NCBI RefSeq assembly: GCF_030445035.2
Contig: NC_080701.1
Location: forward strand, 17,328,798-17,392,797
Source of the DNA: Dasypus novemcinctus
Lineage: Eukaryota; Chordata; Mammalia; Cingulata; Dasypodidae
Length of the DNA stretch: 64,000 nucleotides
Direction: 5' to 3'
Each line of letters starts with the position of its first letter. Position 1 is the stretch's first letter. Position numbers and translations under genes: made by a program. Shown in pieces: positions 45,975 through 57,890 of the stretch. Under the pieces are notes generated by a model. That model was given only the letters and a program-made list of their open reading frames with translations. It was not told the origin of the DNA and did not search any database.

Positions 45975-47604
45975 CCTGTATTATCATACATTTGAATACT
46001 TGCATTGTTCCTCTCTTTCTCTCACCCATCTTTACACACACATACACACACTTTCTATTTCTGAAGTCTGCTCAGCCTGTATGAGTTCAGAATCATATTT
46101 ATTTGATTCACAGTACATACACACGTGTTCAATAAATTAAGCTGTGTAACCTCCATTTCTTCCCCTGTTACTTCAACCTAATAAGACAGTTTCTTCTTCA
46201 TATTTTCTTGTTGGCAGCAGCTGCTTCCCTCTGCTCTTCACTTTAACTGCACCAGCTATGTGGCATCTCAGCCCTCAGCTACAATGGTGATGTGTTCTGC
46301 AGTTTCTGATATTCCCAGGGCTGTCCTAGTGTTTAGCTAAACAAGCCCTATTTTGTTGTGGGGGAAAAAAATACATTATTTCTTTATCTCTATATTTCAT
46401 TCTATTCCTAGGCTAAATATCAACTATCCATCATTACCATGTGTAGTTGTATATTTGTGTGTTTGTGAGAGAGTAGGAAAGATAATAGATAGTCTTAAAT
46501 TTGATTCCTTTTAATGAACCCCAATGTTCTGGCTCTAATTCCAGTGTCATGGTACCTCCTTCTGCTAGCTAAAGGAAAATTTAAGTCATTTGCTGTGATA
46601 GCATATGCCATTGGCACCCCGCTTCACTATTACCCTTGATCTGTCTCTTTTTTCAGGTACAGCTGTTGTGGACAGGCTTTTCACTTCAAGTGATGTAGTA
46701 CTTCTCTGTTTTCTGCCCTAAGGATTCAAGAAATGCAGAGAAGCTAATGTCCCAGGCCATAACTGATGTTCAACCAGAAGGTACTTAGAATCAATGGCTA
46801 AATACCTCAGCTCTCCTACCTTTGGGAGGGACAATTTTCAGGTGCCTTGTGCACACTTTCTCCAAGGGTCACCAGAGGGATTCAGCTTCAGTTTCTTATA
46901 CTGAAAACCAGTGCTAACTCATGCTTTAGGGGGTTTCTCCCATTTCCTATCTCATTATAACTTTCTGGTCATTTAAACTTCCTATAGTCACTTCCCCAAA
47001 AAACTATCAACACTTAGGAAGAATTTAGATTCTTATCTTAGGGAAACTTAAACTATGGCAACATTAAGAAATAACCTAGTTAATCACCTCTCTCATTTGT
47101 CGTTTTCTCTAAACCAAATGTGTGTATTTCATTTCTCTCTTCTTTTTCTCTTTCTCCCCATCCCTCTCTTCCTCTCCCCCTCCCTCAACCCTGAGAAGAA
47201 GGAAAGAAAGGGAGACAATTGGAAAGCTAGCCATTACAAGTATAGAGATAAGTGTGGAAAATGACAAGGGATTTAGGCAGGGATAATAAACTAAATAGGA
47301 CTAAGGAAAGAGATTTATGTCTACAGATACAGAAACCTAAGGAGTTAAGGAATATGAATTACAAAAAGTAAAGTATCAATGGAGCTAGAAAGTCACAATG
47401 TAATTGCTGAACTGATATAAGTAGTCACCGAAAGCCACTTAATATAAGCAAAGGAATGAAAAAGCCCAGTGAGAAATGCATTGTTCATAATATTTTGAAT
47501 TAACTTACATGAAGTAAGAATAGGAGAATGGGGTAAAAGTTATTTTTAAATTATTTTAAAAATTATGATTCTTAAAATTTTTACTGGTTATAAAATAAGC
47601 ACAG
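45975..47604. other. Unique non-coding DNA
   Basis: No gene recognised. A CA-rich tract ('cacacacatacacacac') is at 46034-46052 and a CT-rich tract at 47135-47185. Confidence 0.4.
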
Positions 47605-47611
47605 AGGCCAG

Positions 47612-48038
47612 AATCACTGGTCCAAAACTCAGCTTTATTAACATTCTTCCTGTGTCCCACAGGGACAAATAGATATTAGCATTTCAGGCAGATTTGTTTT
47701 CCTTCAATTGTGTTATTTACCTTCTGCAATGCAGTGCCTTTCGTCAATGATCTTTTGTTTAAAAAAATTATATGCTCTATGTACACTGCACACATGTCTT
47801 GTTGAAAACAGGACAGGGCTTTTACTGTTCTAGCTCCATTCAGGCATCTAGTATGTGTCTGCTGTTATCTTAAGCTATATTGTGTCCCTACCTCCTCACT
47901 TAACAATGACAGAGATCCAATTTATAACTTTCAGATAGGCAGGGGCATTCACCTCTTGAGAGGACGTACACAAGTATAGGTGGCACAAATGGGCTTGCCA
48001 TGCTTGTCGCAGACCATTGGAAGTTGAAGATGAATCAA
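47612..48038 (-). CDS. Possible terminal exon of an unrecognised gene
   Basis: On the minus strand a 3' splice-site-like TCCTCTTTGCAG (48050-48039) is followed by a 90-base open segment, 48038 down to 47949, ending in TGA. In the frame starting at the first base it encodes 29 residues ending 'VCDKHGKPICATYTCVRPLK' plus Arg, with three cysteines, which looks like the tail of a small secreted or extracellular protein. A perfect AATAAA lies downstream (47639-47634), giving a plausible 3' UTR of about 310 bp and cleavage near 47615. I found no upstream exon: the nearest signal-peptide-like candidate at 49.5-49.6 kb is L1. The splice phase is unknown, a second frame is also open, and I do not recognise the family. 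May be chance or a relic. Confidence 0.25.
47634..47639 (-). terminator. Poly(A) signal AATAAA (minus strand)
   Basis: TTTATT on the plus strand reads AATAAA on minus, about 310 bases after the stop codon of the possible exon at 47949-48038. It has meaning only if that exon is real. Confidence 0.25.
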
Positions 48039-48044
48039 CTGCAA

Positions 48045-49135
48045 AGAGGACATTGTAAATTATCATTTTCATTTCAATTTACTGCCAGACCCACAAGCCT
48101 TTCAAAGTAATAGAACAAATAAGTAATCATTCTATAACAGGAAGAAACACCCATCCTTTTCACAAATCAAAAGGGCTATAATAATTATTGGGGACATAAG
48201 TGAGGCTAAATGTGAACTAAAAACCATAACAAACAGCTAATATTCTAAGTCCAAAACTGAGCCCTTAGGATTTTTTATGTTGCTTTGTTTGGGTTTATTA
48301 TTTTACTGAGCCATAAACCAAATCAAAATATGGTGTTTTTGTTTCTTTGCTTCTTATTTAGTGAAACAAGATGAACAAAACAGAATCTGTACAGTTTCTA
48401 AATTAAGTGACCTGGAATAAAACTAGAAAATAAAAATATTCACTAAACTAGAATAATGTTTCATTCAAACACTTGCAATCACATACTACATGTTGGGTAT
48501 TAATCTCCACATATGAGAATATGTGTGTGAATGGTGTGTGTGTGTCTATATGTACATAGTCACGGGAGTATCAGCTATTTCAAGATTGCTTCTGAGGTGT
48601 TACAAAATGGTAATTATCTTTTTCTCCTTGTACTACATTTTGAATAAATGAAAATAACATATGTAAATCGCTTTTCAAATCGTAGATCCTTGATTAATTT
48701 TAATTCCCTTTCCCTTTTGGATACCTAAGAAAGGGGGTGGAAAAAGTTCACGTGTATTGATTCTATCTCAGCTAAAATTTTTGAATACCACCCATGTAGT
48801 ACCAGAAACCACCAGATGAAGAAACAACACAGTTGAAAGTGTATTTTCATGTCTAATTTCAAGACGAGAGAAGGGAGATTCCATTGAAATTACTTGTTTA
48901 AATGCTAGACAGTGGTGAAGGTGATGGGAAAAAAATTTGTACACAGGGATTTTAATGCCCCTCCACCTCCACCATTGTTTATTCAACTGTGGCTCACTGT
49001 CTCACCTTGTGAAGAACAGAAGTGGGATCCACTGAAGTTTGAAGGTATAAAGAATAATTTTTCTTTAAAGTTTTCTTTAACTTTACAATCCCTGTCCCCT
49101 CTTATCCTTCCTTTCTTCCTCCCTCTCCTCCTCAT
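48045..49135. other. Unique non-coding DNA
   Basis: No gene recognised. A short (TG)n tract is at about 48530-48545 and a CCACCTCCACC run near 48962. Confidence 0.4.
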
Positions 49136-49139
49136 TGCA

Positions 49140-49405
49140 GCTTCTAGCATTTATTGAGAACTTGGGAATTGCCAGACATCGAGTTAAGCACTGTACACAT
49201 ATTATATGATTTTATTCTCACAAAGCCAGCAAGATGCATGCGATTATTAACTTCACTTTACAGGTGAACAAAGTCTTGGAGAGGTTCACTAACTTTCCAA
49301 GGGCCACAAAGAAAGTAAGTAACAGAGCCAGGATTCAAAGTTATGTCTGTATGGCTTGAAAGCCTATATTCAAAACTGTCTTCTTATACTGCATTATTCC
49401 ATTCC
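49140..49405 (-). repeat. MIR SINE, near full length
   Basis: Reversed MIR in order: 'agcatttattgagaacttgg', 'gccagacatcgagttaagca', 'cttcactttacaggtgaaca', 'agtaacagagccaggattca', 'ttcttatactgcattattcc'. One of the best preserved MIR copies in the window. Confidence 0.88.
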
Positions 49406-49518
49406 AATTTACTGTACTATTAATATATGATTCACTATTTATACTTTTGGATTAAGGTAAAACAAAAGTAAAGGTAAAGATATAGAGACTATTGTTTCTA
49501 GTTCATTTAAAGAAATGA

Positions 49519-50148
49519 GACTTACCCCAGCCAGCTAACAGGGAGGTGAAGAAGGTCAACCACCACACCAAGGAGCCAAGAGTACCTACAACTGCAAACA
49601 GGAGAATTGCATCCATCATCCAAGTGGAATCTAAGCACCCTCTTGATACAGAGGTGGAGTGGACATAACCATCCCAGGGTCCACAGAATGGAGGAATAGA
49701 GTATGGATTAGAGTGGACTTATTGATATTCTATCCTGGAACTATTGTGATTAGTAATGGAAGTAAATATAGCATTGAGATAGAGGAAGTGGCCACGGTAG
49801 CTGCTGAGGGTGGGGAGTGGGAAGAAGAGATGTGATGTGGGGCATTTTCAGGACTTGGAGTTGGCCTGGGTGGTACTGCAGGGACAATTACTGGACATTG
49901 TATGTCCTCCCATGGCCCACTGGGTGGACTGGGGAAGAGTGTAAACTATAATGTGGACCATTGACCATGTGGTGCAGCAGTGCTCAGAGATGTATTCACC
50001 AAATGCAATGAATGTCCCATTATGTTGGAGGAGGTTGTTGTTATGGGGGAGTATGGTGAGGGGCGTGGGGGAGTATATGTGAACCTCATATTTTTTTAAT
50101 GTAATATTAAAAAATAAATAAATAAAAAGATATTAAAAATAATAATAA
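49519..50148 (+). mobile_element. 5'-truncated L1 (630 bp)
   Basis: ORF2-to-3' UTR text of the local L1 family: 'gaattgcatccatcatccaa', 'gtatggattagagtggactt', 'ttactggacattgtatgtcc', 'tatgtgaacctcatattttt' and an A-rich tail. Flanked by TAAAGAAATGA at 49508-49518 and 50149-50159, an 11-bp target-site duplication. Confidence 0.92.
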
Positions 50149-50254
50149 TAAAGAAATGAAAGAAGCATCTGAGGAAGATGGCTGTATTACTTTATTGAGT
50201 AGGATGTAGAGAGAAGAAACAAATATTGGGGGCCAGACTACATTCTATTATGTA

Positions 50255-50430
50255 CAATGTAAATAAAATTTACACATTTTCTCATTCAAGTCCCAAAATA
50301 TATCTTAGCCCCATTTTAAAGATGAAAAATTGAGGCTAAAGGAGACGAAGGAAATTACATAAGTTTCAATAGGTTGTAAGTGACAGAGCCAGGATTCAAG
50401 ACCAAACCTTCATACCTCTTGCCATTCAAT
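50255..50430 (-). repeat. MIR fragment, minus
   Basis: 'agccccattttaaagatgaa', 'aattgaggctaaaggagacg' and 'gtgacagagccaggattcaa' are reversed MIR. Confidence 0.82.
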
Positions 50431-51054
50431 TTCCCCTGAAATGGACGAGAAAATTTATCCTTAACTTCAATTTGATGCATTATTTCTTTTCCATCTTCCA
50501 TCCCATCTCCCACATTTATTTCTATACTTGTAGAAGTGACCTTCCAATGAGCTTCCTTGTTATGTCCTCTTAGAGTTTTTTAGAATCCTGCCACTTGCTC
50601 CTCACAGGGGCCATACCATGAAGAACTGAAGAGTAGGAGCTGATTCTGAAAGAGGTCCAGCAGAGAAGACAGAGGCCATGAACACTCTGCCGGGCCACAG
50701 ACTTCAGCACTCTTCTCCAAAAGCCGATGAGGGGGAATCACAGAAGGTTATTTGCATGAGGGACCAAGAATCTCCTGGTTTGACATCTCTGTTATCTCTT
50801 CTATCACATCCCCTCCTCAGAAGAGATGCTTTCATGAAGGAAATGAAAGTTAAACTCGTTTAGCTATAAAACAGATCTACACACTCCCTCTGAAATAGAA
50901 CAGTGATACTGGAATACAATTTCAGAAGTAATCATGGGGTTTTGGGAAATGATGCAACACTGGATAAATAATAACCAAAGACTAGGGATCACCTGAGGTT
51001 TGCGTTAGGAATGGAGGAAAGGTTGGGAAATATAATTGAAGTTCTGCATCCTAA
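50431..51054. other. Unique non-coding DNA
   Basis: No gene recognised. The 61-codon frame at 50678-50863 has no domain pattern. Confidence 0.4.
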
Positions 51055-51240
51055 AGTAACACTGTTCAATAGAAATTTCTGTAATGATGAAAATATTCTA
51101 TATCTGTTTTGTTCAATACTAAAATGTGGTGAGCATTGCCCAAAAAAATTGAGATTTTAACTTCATTTACTTTTAATTGATTTAAATTTATATGCTCACT
51201 TATGCCTAGTGGTTACTGTATTGGACCATGCAGCTCTAAA
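51055..51240. repeat. MER5-like DNA transposon remnant (hAT type)
   Basis: 'cactgttcaatagaaatttc', 'gaaaatattctatatctgtt', 'ttttaattgatttaaattta' and 'actgtattggaccatgcagc' in this order resemble an old non-autonomous hAT/Charlie element, with ends that are roughly inverted (CTGTTCAATA / TATTGGACCA). Family name from memory. Confidence 0.6.
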
Positions 51241-52974
51241 GAATAAGGCTGCACAAGAAATATACTGACTGATCTAGAACAGACCCAGGGTCTTAGATCT
51301 AGTCCCAGAAGAAACAGTCTCTGGGGCAAATGTACACATAAAAAGTGTATCGGACAGTGCCTTCAGGAATCACTCTTGATGGGAAGTGAGAGAACCACGA
51401 CTGGGCAAAGAAGAGTGTTGAAGTACAATGCTGATCCTAGTGAGAGCTGTCCCACCATGAAATGACCCTTCAGAGTTGTCCTAGAAGCAAGGGAGTTGGA
51501 CTTTTATTTCCCCAACACCACCCACCACATTGACTTATTATTGACTGAGTGAAACTCATGACTTGGGCATGGAAGGGCTCCTCCAGAGAAGGCAGTTCCC
51601 AGAAAGTGATTCAGTTAGTCATCATCCTCTGCCAATTCTTCCAGCAGTTGGGAGAATGTTTGCCTTAACCCTGCAAGGGGAAACTAGGCTATATACCATA
51701 ACATCCACTATACACATTTAAAAATATTCTATCCTCTATCCCCATAAATATCTTCTTAGCTGTAGCTTCATTTGTCCCAGTTTTCAATTCATAAATTCTC
51801 TGTGTCCTCATAATGGCACAGAATGTATACTGCCAAACCTGTATGTGTGGGTTTACCTCCGAAGCAAGCCTTGTAGAGTGTACATTAAACAAGAAAAAGA
51901 CCACTTTCCTTTTCAGAGCTATTTATTTTAAGTGATCAAACGATAAAAGGAAGAATCTTTTGGCAACATTTTGTGGAGCGGCTGTGGGGTACAGGTTTTA
52001 GTGCTCTGCTTATTTGTTCTATTCATCAAATGTTGAAAGGTACCAAACAAATCAACAAAACCAAGTTTTCATTTTTAAGATTAGGAAGCCTAGAGATATG
52101 GAAGGAAACATTCAAGATTTTTCATCCACATATTTACTCAATGTGTCATTTATTGAGCTTCCACCATATGGCAGATTCTGCTAAATACCAGGTCATGAAA
52201 TGAATGAGACACGGTCTTATCCATGAAGGGTTCTGTCTAGGACACCAATAAGAGAACAATGGAATTATAACGTGGTGACTTCGGTAATAGTTATAGGAGA
52301 AAATACGTATGAAATGAAGTTGAACAAAACTCTGCCTGGGGGCAGTTTGGCTTGTGTGCTTCCCAAAGGAAAGTATATTTATTCTGGGTCTTGAAGAAAG
52401 AAGAGGCATATGCCAGATGAAGTTAATTTAGAACCAGGCTGCTCTTTTATTCCTATAATGAGAGATTTAGGAGTAAGGGGTGGTGATGTTTGGATCCAGT
52501 AATCTTGACATAATTCACTTAAATTAGGGAGAGTTTATTGCAAGATACGCAAGGGAGTAACTAAACAAGGACCTCAGTTATACAGCCAGGGTTCAAGGCA
52601 ACCCAGGCAAAGGCAAATAACCCAGCTGTCTTCCAAGAGCTGGAACCACAGCAGAACTATGGCCCTGAGCCTGGACTAGGGAGGGCATCTGGAACCCAAA
52701 AAAAGCTCTAAGAATCATGGCAGCAAGAGCTCTGAGCCTTCATCCTCCCTCTCTCCATTATTTCAAACCTGCTACTCTTCATGCCTGTCTGGCTACTTCT
52801 CTAACGATTAGAGATCCCACCCATATTTTTTCATGTAAATTTCAGAGATGGAATCAAATTGTCTCAATCAATCATCATCACTCACCTTTGGTCATATCAT
52901 AGGCTATTGATCATTCCATTCTGTCTTTCTCAGGCAATTCCTCAAGAATAAGGTTGAGTGGAGCAAACTTAGAG
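51241..52974. other. Mostly unique DNA with small old fragments
   Basis: At 52115-52260 'tgtcatttattgagcttcca' and following text look like a reversed MIR or L2 3' end. The stretch 52520-52960 is unassigned. No gene supported. Confidence 0.4.
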
Positions 52975-53230
52975 AGACTGTCCACGCTTTCCAAAGGACA
53001 TCGGTATTGCAGTTGTGAAGGACTTTATATGTCTATCTAAATAATTTTAATATTATTCATTGGTTTGTAAATAATTACTTGGTGTTTTGACAGAGGGATG
53101 TGTCATGATTAGCTTTGCCTTTTAGGAAGACAGCTAGGTAGAAATTATTTGGAGAACTGACTAGAATGCAAAGAAACTGGTGGTCAAGATATTAAAAGTA
53201 CAAGATAGAAAGTGGAAGAGGTACAGCTAG
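52975..53230 (+). repeat. Ancient mammalian repeat, same pattern as 24225
   Basis: 'gacagagggatgtgtcatga' followed by 'ttagctttgccttttaggaa' and 'gacagctaggtagaaattat' fits the downstream part of the unnamed family seen at 24225-24530. Confidence 0.5.
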
Positions 53231-54384
53231 AACCCTGTATTTTTCTACCATTCATTCTAGTGGTTTCATGTTGAAGGTTATCTCAAATATCATGCACCTA
53301 GAGTTCTTCAGATTTTCTGCCTTGATCATTGCTCTTTATCAAGCCCCATTTAGCACCAAGTCATCAGTAGAAAAGGGGCTGTGGTGACATAGCACACCTC
53401 CACAGAGAAGAGAAAAACCACGTGGCACTTCTATCCATGGGTTTAACAACTTGAGTCATCTAAATGCACTGTGCTTCAGAAAAGCAAACCATCAGCCAGA
53501 ACACCTTACACAAAATGGCTGAGGAGTAAGAATTAAATATAGAGCAAATCCATTTTGCTGTAGGTAAGAGATGACTCCCATATTTATTATTGCTGTCTTC
53601 TTCCTGCTTTACTTTTTTCCTTTTAATTAAGATGCAACTTTCTTTGAGTTCCAAGGGTTCTAATTATGTCGTTTTCATGCCACTTTGAAGAAAGGAAGAA
53701 GGAGGATTGGCAAGAGCTCGGTGTGTCTGGGTCTGGGTAAGAATGGAGTAGAAAACAAAGTCTAGTAGCACCCAGGCATTTTCTGCCTTATGTTTCAAAC
53801 TGTCATTTTAAATGAACAAATACAAACATTCCTGAGCAATGGAAAAAGAAAAGCAAGTTGTTTTTTGTTGTTGTTGTTGTTGTTCTAGTTTTCATCTTGC
53901 AGTGACTTTCCTAATAGCACCTTTGACAAGTTACATGCTTTCCCATGTGTGATCAAAATCACTAAAAAATAGGCAGCTCTCTCTTTATTTATCAGCTTGC
54001 TCTGTGGCTGCTGCCTCAGAGATTATATTTTGTTCCCACTGCTTACTGCCACAACATAAAGGAGCTGTTTTATAATGAATAATTATGCCAAAAATCATTT
54101 AATTAACCCTTTCTTTTCCTGAAATCAGTTTTAACCTTCCCCACAAAGATCATTATTGAATAGGATATCTATAGCAACAAACGAAAAACTGAGAGAGACA
54201 TGCTGGCATGGTGTGCGATAGAAACATGCACCTTGAGCGGCAAAGGCTGACCTTTTCAAGAAACCAGCGGTCATAATTACGTACTAGAGGCACAGTGCGT
54301 TTCCAAAGAGACCAAGGAAGAGGAGACAAGGACAGCACATTGCAGGCAAATGCATTAGTCTTCCATTTCCACTGAACATTTTGT
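53231..54384. other. Unique DNA with a possible conserved element
   Basis: A (GTT)n microsatellite is at 53866-53884. The part 53980-54115, with 'ataatgaataattatgccaa' and 'tcatttaattaaccc', has the AT-rich homeodomain-core style of vertebrate enhancers. Conservation is not testable here. No exon seen. Confidence 0.3.
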
Positions 54385-54595
54385 GCAGTTGCTAAGTTCA
54401 TGGGCTCTGAAGTCAGAGAGTCTGGATTCAAATTTTCCATTGGGTAATTTAACTATTCCATCACATGTCCTCTTCTGTTAATGGAGATTACACTACTACC
54501 AACCCATTGAGATTTGTGAAGATGCAATGAAGTATATAAAGCTCAGAGCAGAGGGTCTGACCTATAGTAGACCCCTAAAAAATAGTCATTGTTCA
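54385..54595 (+). repeat. MIR SINE
   Basis: 'tcatgggctctgaagtcaga', 'gagtctggattcaaattttc' and the downstream 'cagagcagagggtctgacct' follow MIR from promoter region to 3' end. Confidence 0.85.
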
Positions 54596-54929
54596 AGGTA
54601 AGGTAGAGAAGCCACTGCCCTTGAGGTAAAGGTAAATGTAGATAAATCATAACGTTTCCAGAAAAGATTACTGTTTTCTTTTAATGATGTGGTTAGTTGA
54701 GCTTGAGTCTAGGCAAATTTTGGAAGTGTTTATGTCCTCAATCACTATCCAGTTTATAATATCTCACAATTATTCCTGACATCTGTTGTCCTCTAAAGTA
54801 GGAATGTATTATTACTCTTGTCTATTGCATATTGGGCCATGAGTGAAAGACAGTGATAGTGCTGATACTATCCAACTGGAGAATTCATGGCCCATGGAGA
54901 GATTTAACAGTGTAGTTAAGGAAAACTTG
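54596..54929. other. Unique non-coding DNA
   Basis: No repeat or gene recognised. A 133-codon frame starting at 54843 runs from this DNA through MIR and L1 and is not a gene. Confidence 0.4.
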
Positions 54930-54997
54930 TTCATAATAGTCAAACAAACTAGGGTCCAGCATGCAAATTGCTTAGTAATCATAATGTATATGCTTTC
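54930..54997 (+). repeat. MIR, left part before the L1
   Basis: Degraded MIR text up to the L1 target site. The MIR core continues at 55773, so the L1 landed inside it. Confidence 0.5.
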
Positions 54998-55755
54998 AGG
55001 GACAGATGCAGGGCATGGTATATCCTGCCATTACCCACTGGATGAACTGGGGGAGAGTGTGAACTACAATGTATGCTCTGGTCCATGTGGCATGGCAGTG
55101 CTCCAGGGTGTGTTCACCAAATGCAATGAGTGCAATGAATGTGCGTTACTGATGAAAGGGGATGTTGACGTGGAAGGAGCGGGGATTGGGGGGAATGGCG
55201 TATATGGCAACCTCTTATGTTTTGTTTTGTTTTTGTTTTTTTAAAGATTTATTTATTTATTTATTTATTTATTTATTTTTCTCCCCTTCTCCCCCCTCCC
55301 CCATCCCAGTTGTCTGTTCTCTGTGTCTATTTGCTGCATCTTCTTTGTCCGCTTCTGTTGTTGTCAACGACACGGAAATCTGTGTCTCTTTTTGTTGTGT
55401 CATCTTGTTGGGTCAGCTCTCCGTGTGTGTGCGGCGCCATTCCTGGGCAGGCTGCACTTTCTTTCGTGCTGGGCAGCTCTCCTTACGGGGCGCACTCCTT
55501 GCGCGTGGGGCTCCCCTACGTGGGGGACACCCCTGCGTGGCACGGCACTCCTTGCGTGCATCAGCACTGCGCATGGGCCAGCTCCACATGGGTCAAGGAG
55601 GCCCGGGGTTTGAACCGTGGACCTCCCATGTGGTAGAGAGATGCCCTATCCACTGGGCCAAGTCCGCTTCCCTCTTATGTTTTTTAATGTAACATTTTGC
55701 GTGATCTATTTATCTTTTAAAAAAGACAATATTAAAAAATAAATAAATTTTAAAA
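54998..55755 (+). mobile_element. 5'-truncated L1, host of a SINE
   Basis: L1 3' UTR text ('gatgcagggcatggtatatc', 'gggagagtgtgaactacaat', 'gtgttcaccaaatgcaatga', 'ggcgtatatggcaacctctt') interrupted by a SINE and resuming at 55671 to the A-rich tail. Flanked by ATAATGTATATGCTTTC at 54981-54997 and 55756-55772, a perfect 17-bp target-site duplication. Confidence 0.93.
55224..55670 (-). repeat. DAS-type SINE, minus, inside the L1
   Basis: Reversed copy: the T-rich left end with (ATTT)n is the tail, and 'cactgggccaagtccgcttc' at the right end is the tRNA-like head. B box reversed near 55605 ('gggtttgaacc'). The target-site duplication CCTCTTATGTTTT is at 55211-55223 and 55671-55683. Open frames of up to 176 codons here are shadows. 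This is one of the best preserved copies. Confidence 0.94.
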
Positions 55756-55772
55756 ATAATGTATATGCTTTC

Positions 55773-55870
55773 TCTTTGGGCTTCAATATCTTTATTTATA
55801 AAGTGGGAGTAATAGCTACTTAATAAGGTTAATAAGAAGACTAAGTATAGCACTTGTTAAAAGCCTATTT
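55773..55870 (+). repeat. MIR, right part after the L1
   Basis: 'gggcttcaatatctttattt' and 'ataaagtgggagtaatagct' are the MIR core, continuing the fragment at 54930-54997. Confidence 0.7.
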
Positions 55871-55884
55871 TGAAAAAGAGTTTT

Positions 55885-56495
55885 AAAAGTAATAGTTTCC
55901 TCACCCAGCTTTCCTAATGTTAACAACTTAGATAAACATAGTACTATGATCTAAATCCGAACGTTAACATCAATACAATTAAAACCCAAATACAATGAAC
56001 TAATATACTTACATTATCCAACTGTCATCAATTTTGCCACTAATGTTTTTTATGGTCGGGGATCCAGTTCAGGATCCTGTAGTTTTCTTGTCCACTTAGT
56101 CCAAAATGTGATACTTCCTCAGTTTTTCTTTGTCTTTCAGGACACTGGCACATGAAGAGGAGAGCTGGTCTGTTATTTTGTAGATCTATCCCTCAATTTA
56201 GACTTGCCTGATGTTCTCTAACAATTAGATTGAGGTTATACATTTTTGGCAAGAATACCATAGCAGTGAGGTTGTGCCCTTCTCAGGGCACCATGGCGGG
56301 TGGTGCACAATGTTGGCGTGGCTTATTATTGAGGATGCCAATTTTGATCACTCAGTTAAAGTGGAGCCTGCCAGGTCTCCTCCTTCTAAATTTTCCCTTT
56401 GTAATTAATATCTTGTGGGGAGAATTTTGTGATGATGCAAATGTCTTTTTTCTCATTGTACTTTTGCCCACTAATTTTAACATCCATCAGTGATC
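55885..56495 (-). repeat. Old L1M 3' region, antisense
   Basis: 'gatccagttcaggatcctgt', 'tttctttgtctttcaggaca', 'ctgttattttgtagatctat', 'tttttggcaagaataccata' and 'cttttgcccactaattttaa' are the antisense text of L1M 3' UTRs. The 87-codon frame at 56230-56493 is inside it. Confidence 0.8.
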
Positions 56496-56499
56496 CTTT

Positions 56500-57890
56500 T
56501 TTTTTTTTATTTCAAATTTTAAAGGAACAATCATGCATACCATACGGGATTCCCATACATCACCCCAAAACCAGTACATTACATTATTGTGGCACATTTG
56601 TTACAAATAATGAAAAAACACCATCACAATATTACTGCTAATTATAGTACATAGCCTATTTTTGGTGTATTTTCCCCACAAACCATGCTATTATTAACAC
56701 CATGTATTAGTACTTTATATTTGTTATAGTTCATGAGAGAATGTTCTCATATGTGAGCTGTTAGCCACAGTCCACCATTCACCATGGGGTCCACTGTGTA
56801 TTATATGACCCACTGTCTTGTACAATCCAAAGTGTACACTCAGTGGCTCTCAGTTTCATCACAGAGCTGTGCTGTCATCAGCTCAGTCCATTTCAGGATG
56901 TTTTTCTTAATCTAAAAGGAAAAATCCTATACCCTCTTACACCACACCCTATTATTGACCCTTAGCATTGATACAGTACCTTCTTTGCCATTGCTGTAAA
57001 AATATTATAATATTAATGTTAACTAGCGTCTATATATCACATTAGTTATATTTTCCCCATGTATCTCAATATTCTTGAAATGTTGTAATAGAAGAACTGT
57101 CCTGTGTCTGTAATATTAACCACAATCATCATCCACTGCCAAAATCACTGTTTTCCAGTCCCTAGATTAGCTTGACTTTCTTTCAATTGACATTAACCTC
57201 CTAAACTACCCCTTCCAGTCACATTCACATTTATAGATGAGCAGCGTTAGGTATACTCACTATAATGTGTTACCTTCACCCTATTCATTCCCACACATTT
57301 ACAATCCACCTTATTAAGCATTCTATATACATTCAGCAAGATCTTGAATATGTTTACCTACATTTTCTTCCAGTAGTTTTATGGTCCTGCTTTTATATTT
57401 AGGCCTTTGGTCCATTTTGAGTTATTTTTGTATAAGGTGTCAAATAGGGATCCTCTTTCTTTCTTTGGGATATTGCTATCCAGTTCTCCCAGCACCATTT
57501 GTTGGGTAGACTGTTCTGGCCCAACTGGGAGGGCTTGACAGCCTTGCCAAAAATTACTTGACTGCAGATGTGAGGGATTATTTATGAATTCTCAATTCAA
57601 TTCCATTTTTCAATACGTCTTTCTATAAGACAGTACCATGCTGTTTTTACCACTGTGGCTAATTTATATGCTTTAAAGTCAAGAAGTGAGAGCCCTCCAA
57701 CTTTGTTCTTATTTTTAAAGACATTTTTGGCTATATGGGTTCTCTTACCCTTCGAAAAAAATTTGATAATTGGCTTTTCCATTTCTGTGAAAAGGGCTGT
57801 TGGAATTTTTATTGGTATTGCATTGAATCTGTAAATCTTTTGGGTAGAATTGACACCTGTATTTATTTTTGCTCAAAGAAATACCCATTT
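56500..57890 (-). pseudogene. Younger-type L1 3' UTR and ORF2 piece, antisense
   Basis: A T-run at 56499-56509 (reversed poly(A)) starts the 3' UTR antisense text ('aggaacaatcatgcatacca', 'ggcacatttgttacaaataa'). From about 57336 the text switches to reversed ORF2 ('gatcttgaatatgtttacct', 'gcaccatttgttgggtagac'), with minus frame 57782-57597 encoding an ORF2-like segment ending in 'VVKTAWYCLIERRIEKWN'. The matching block of the L1 at 6591 (7610-8100) is much further from its 3' end, so an internal deletion probably lies near 57335. Confidence 0.78.

Noticed and set aside
49519..49615. Minus-strand first exon: two ATGs, a hydrophobic signal-peptide-like stretch and a GTAAGT donor, seemingly feeding the possible exon at 48 kb
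   Set aside because: It lies inside the TSD-flanked L1 at 49519-50148, and the phase reads away from the cysteine-rich frame. The resemblance is antisense L1 text.
55162..55692. 176-codon plus-strand frame with cysteines
   Set aside because: Antisense reading of the SINE at 55224-55670.
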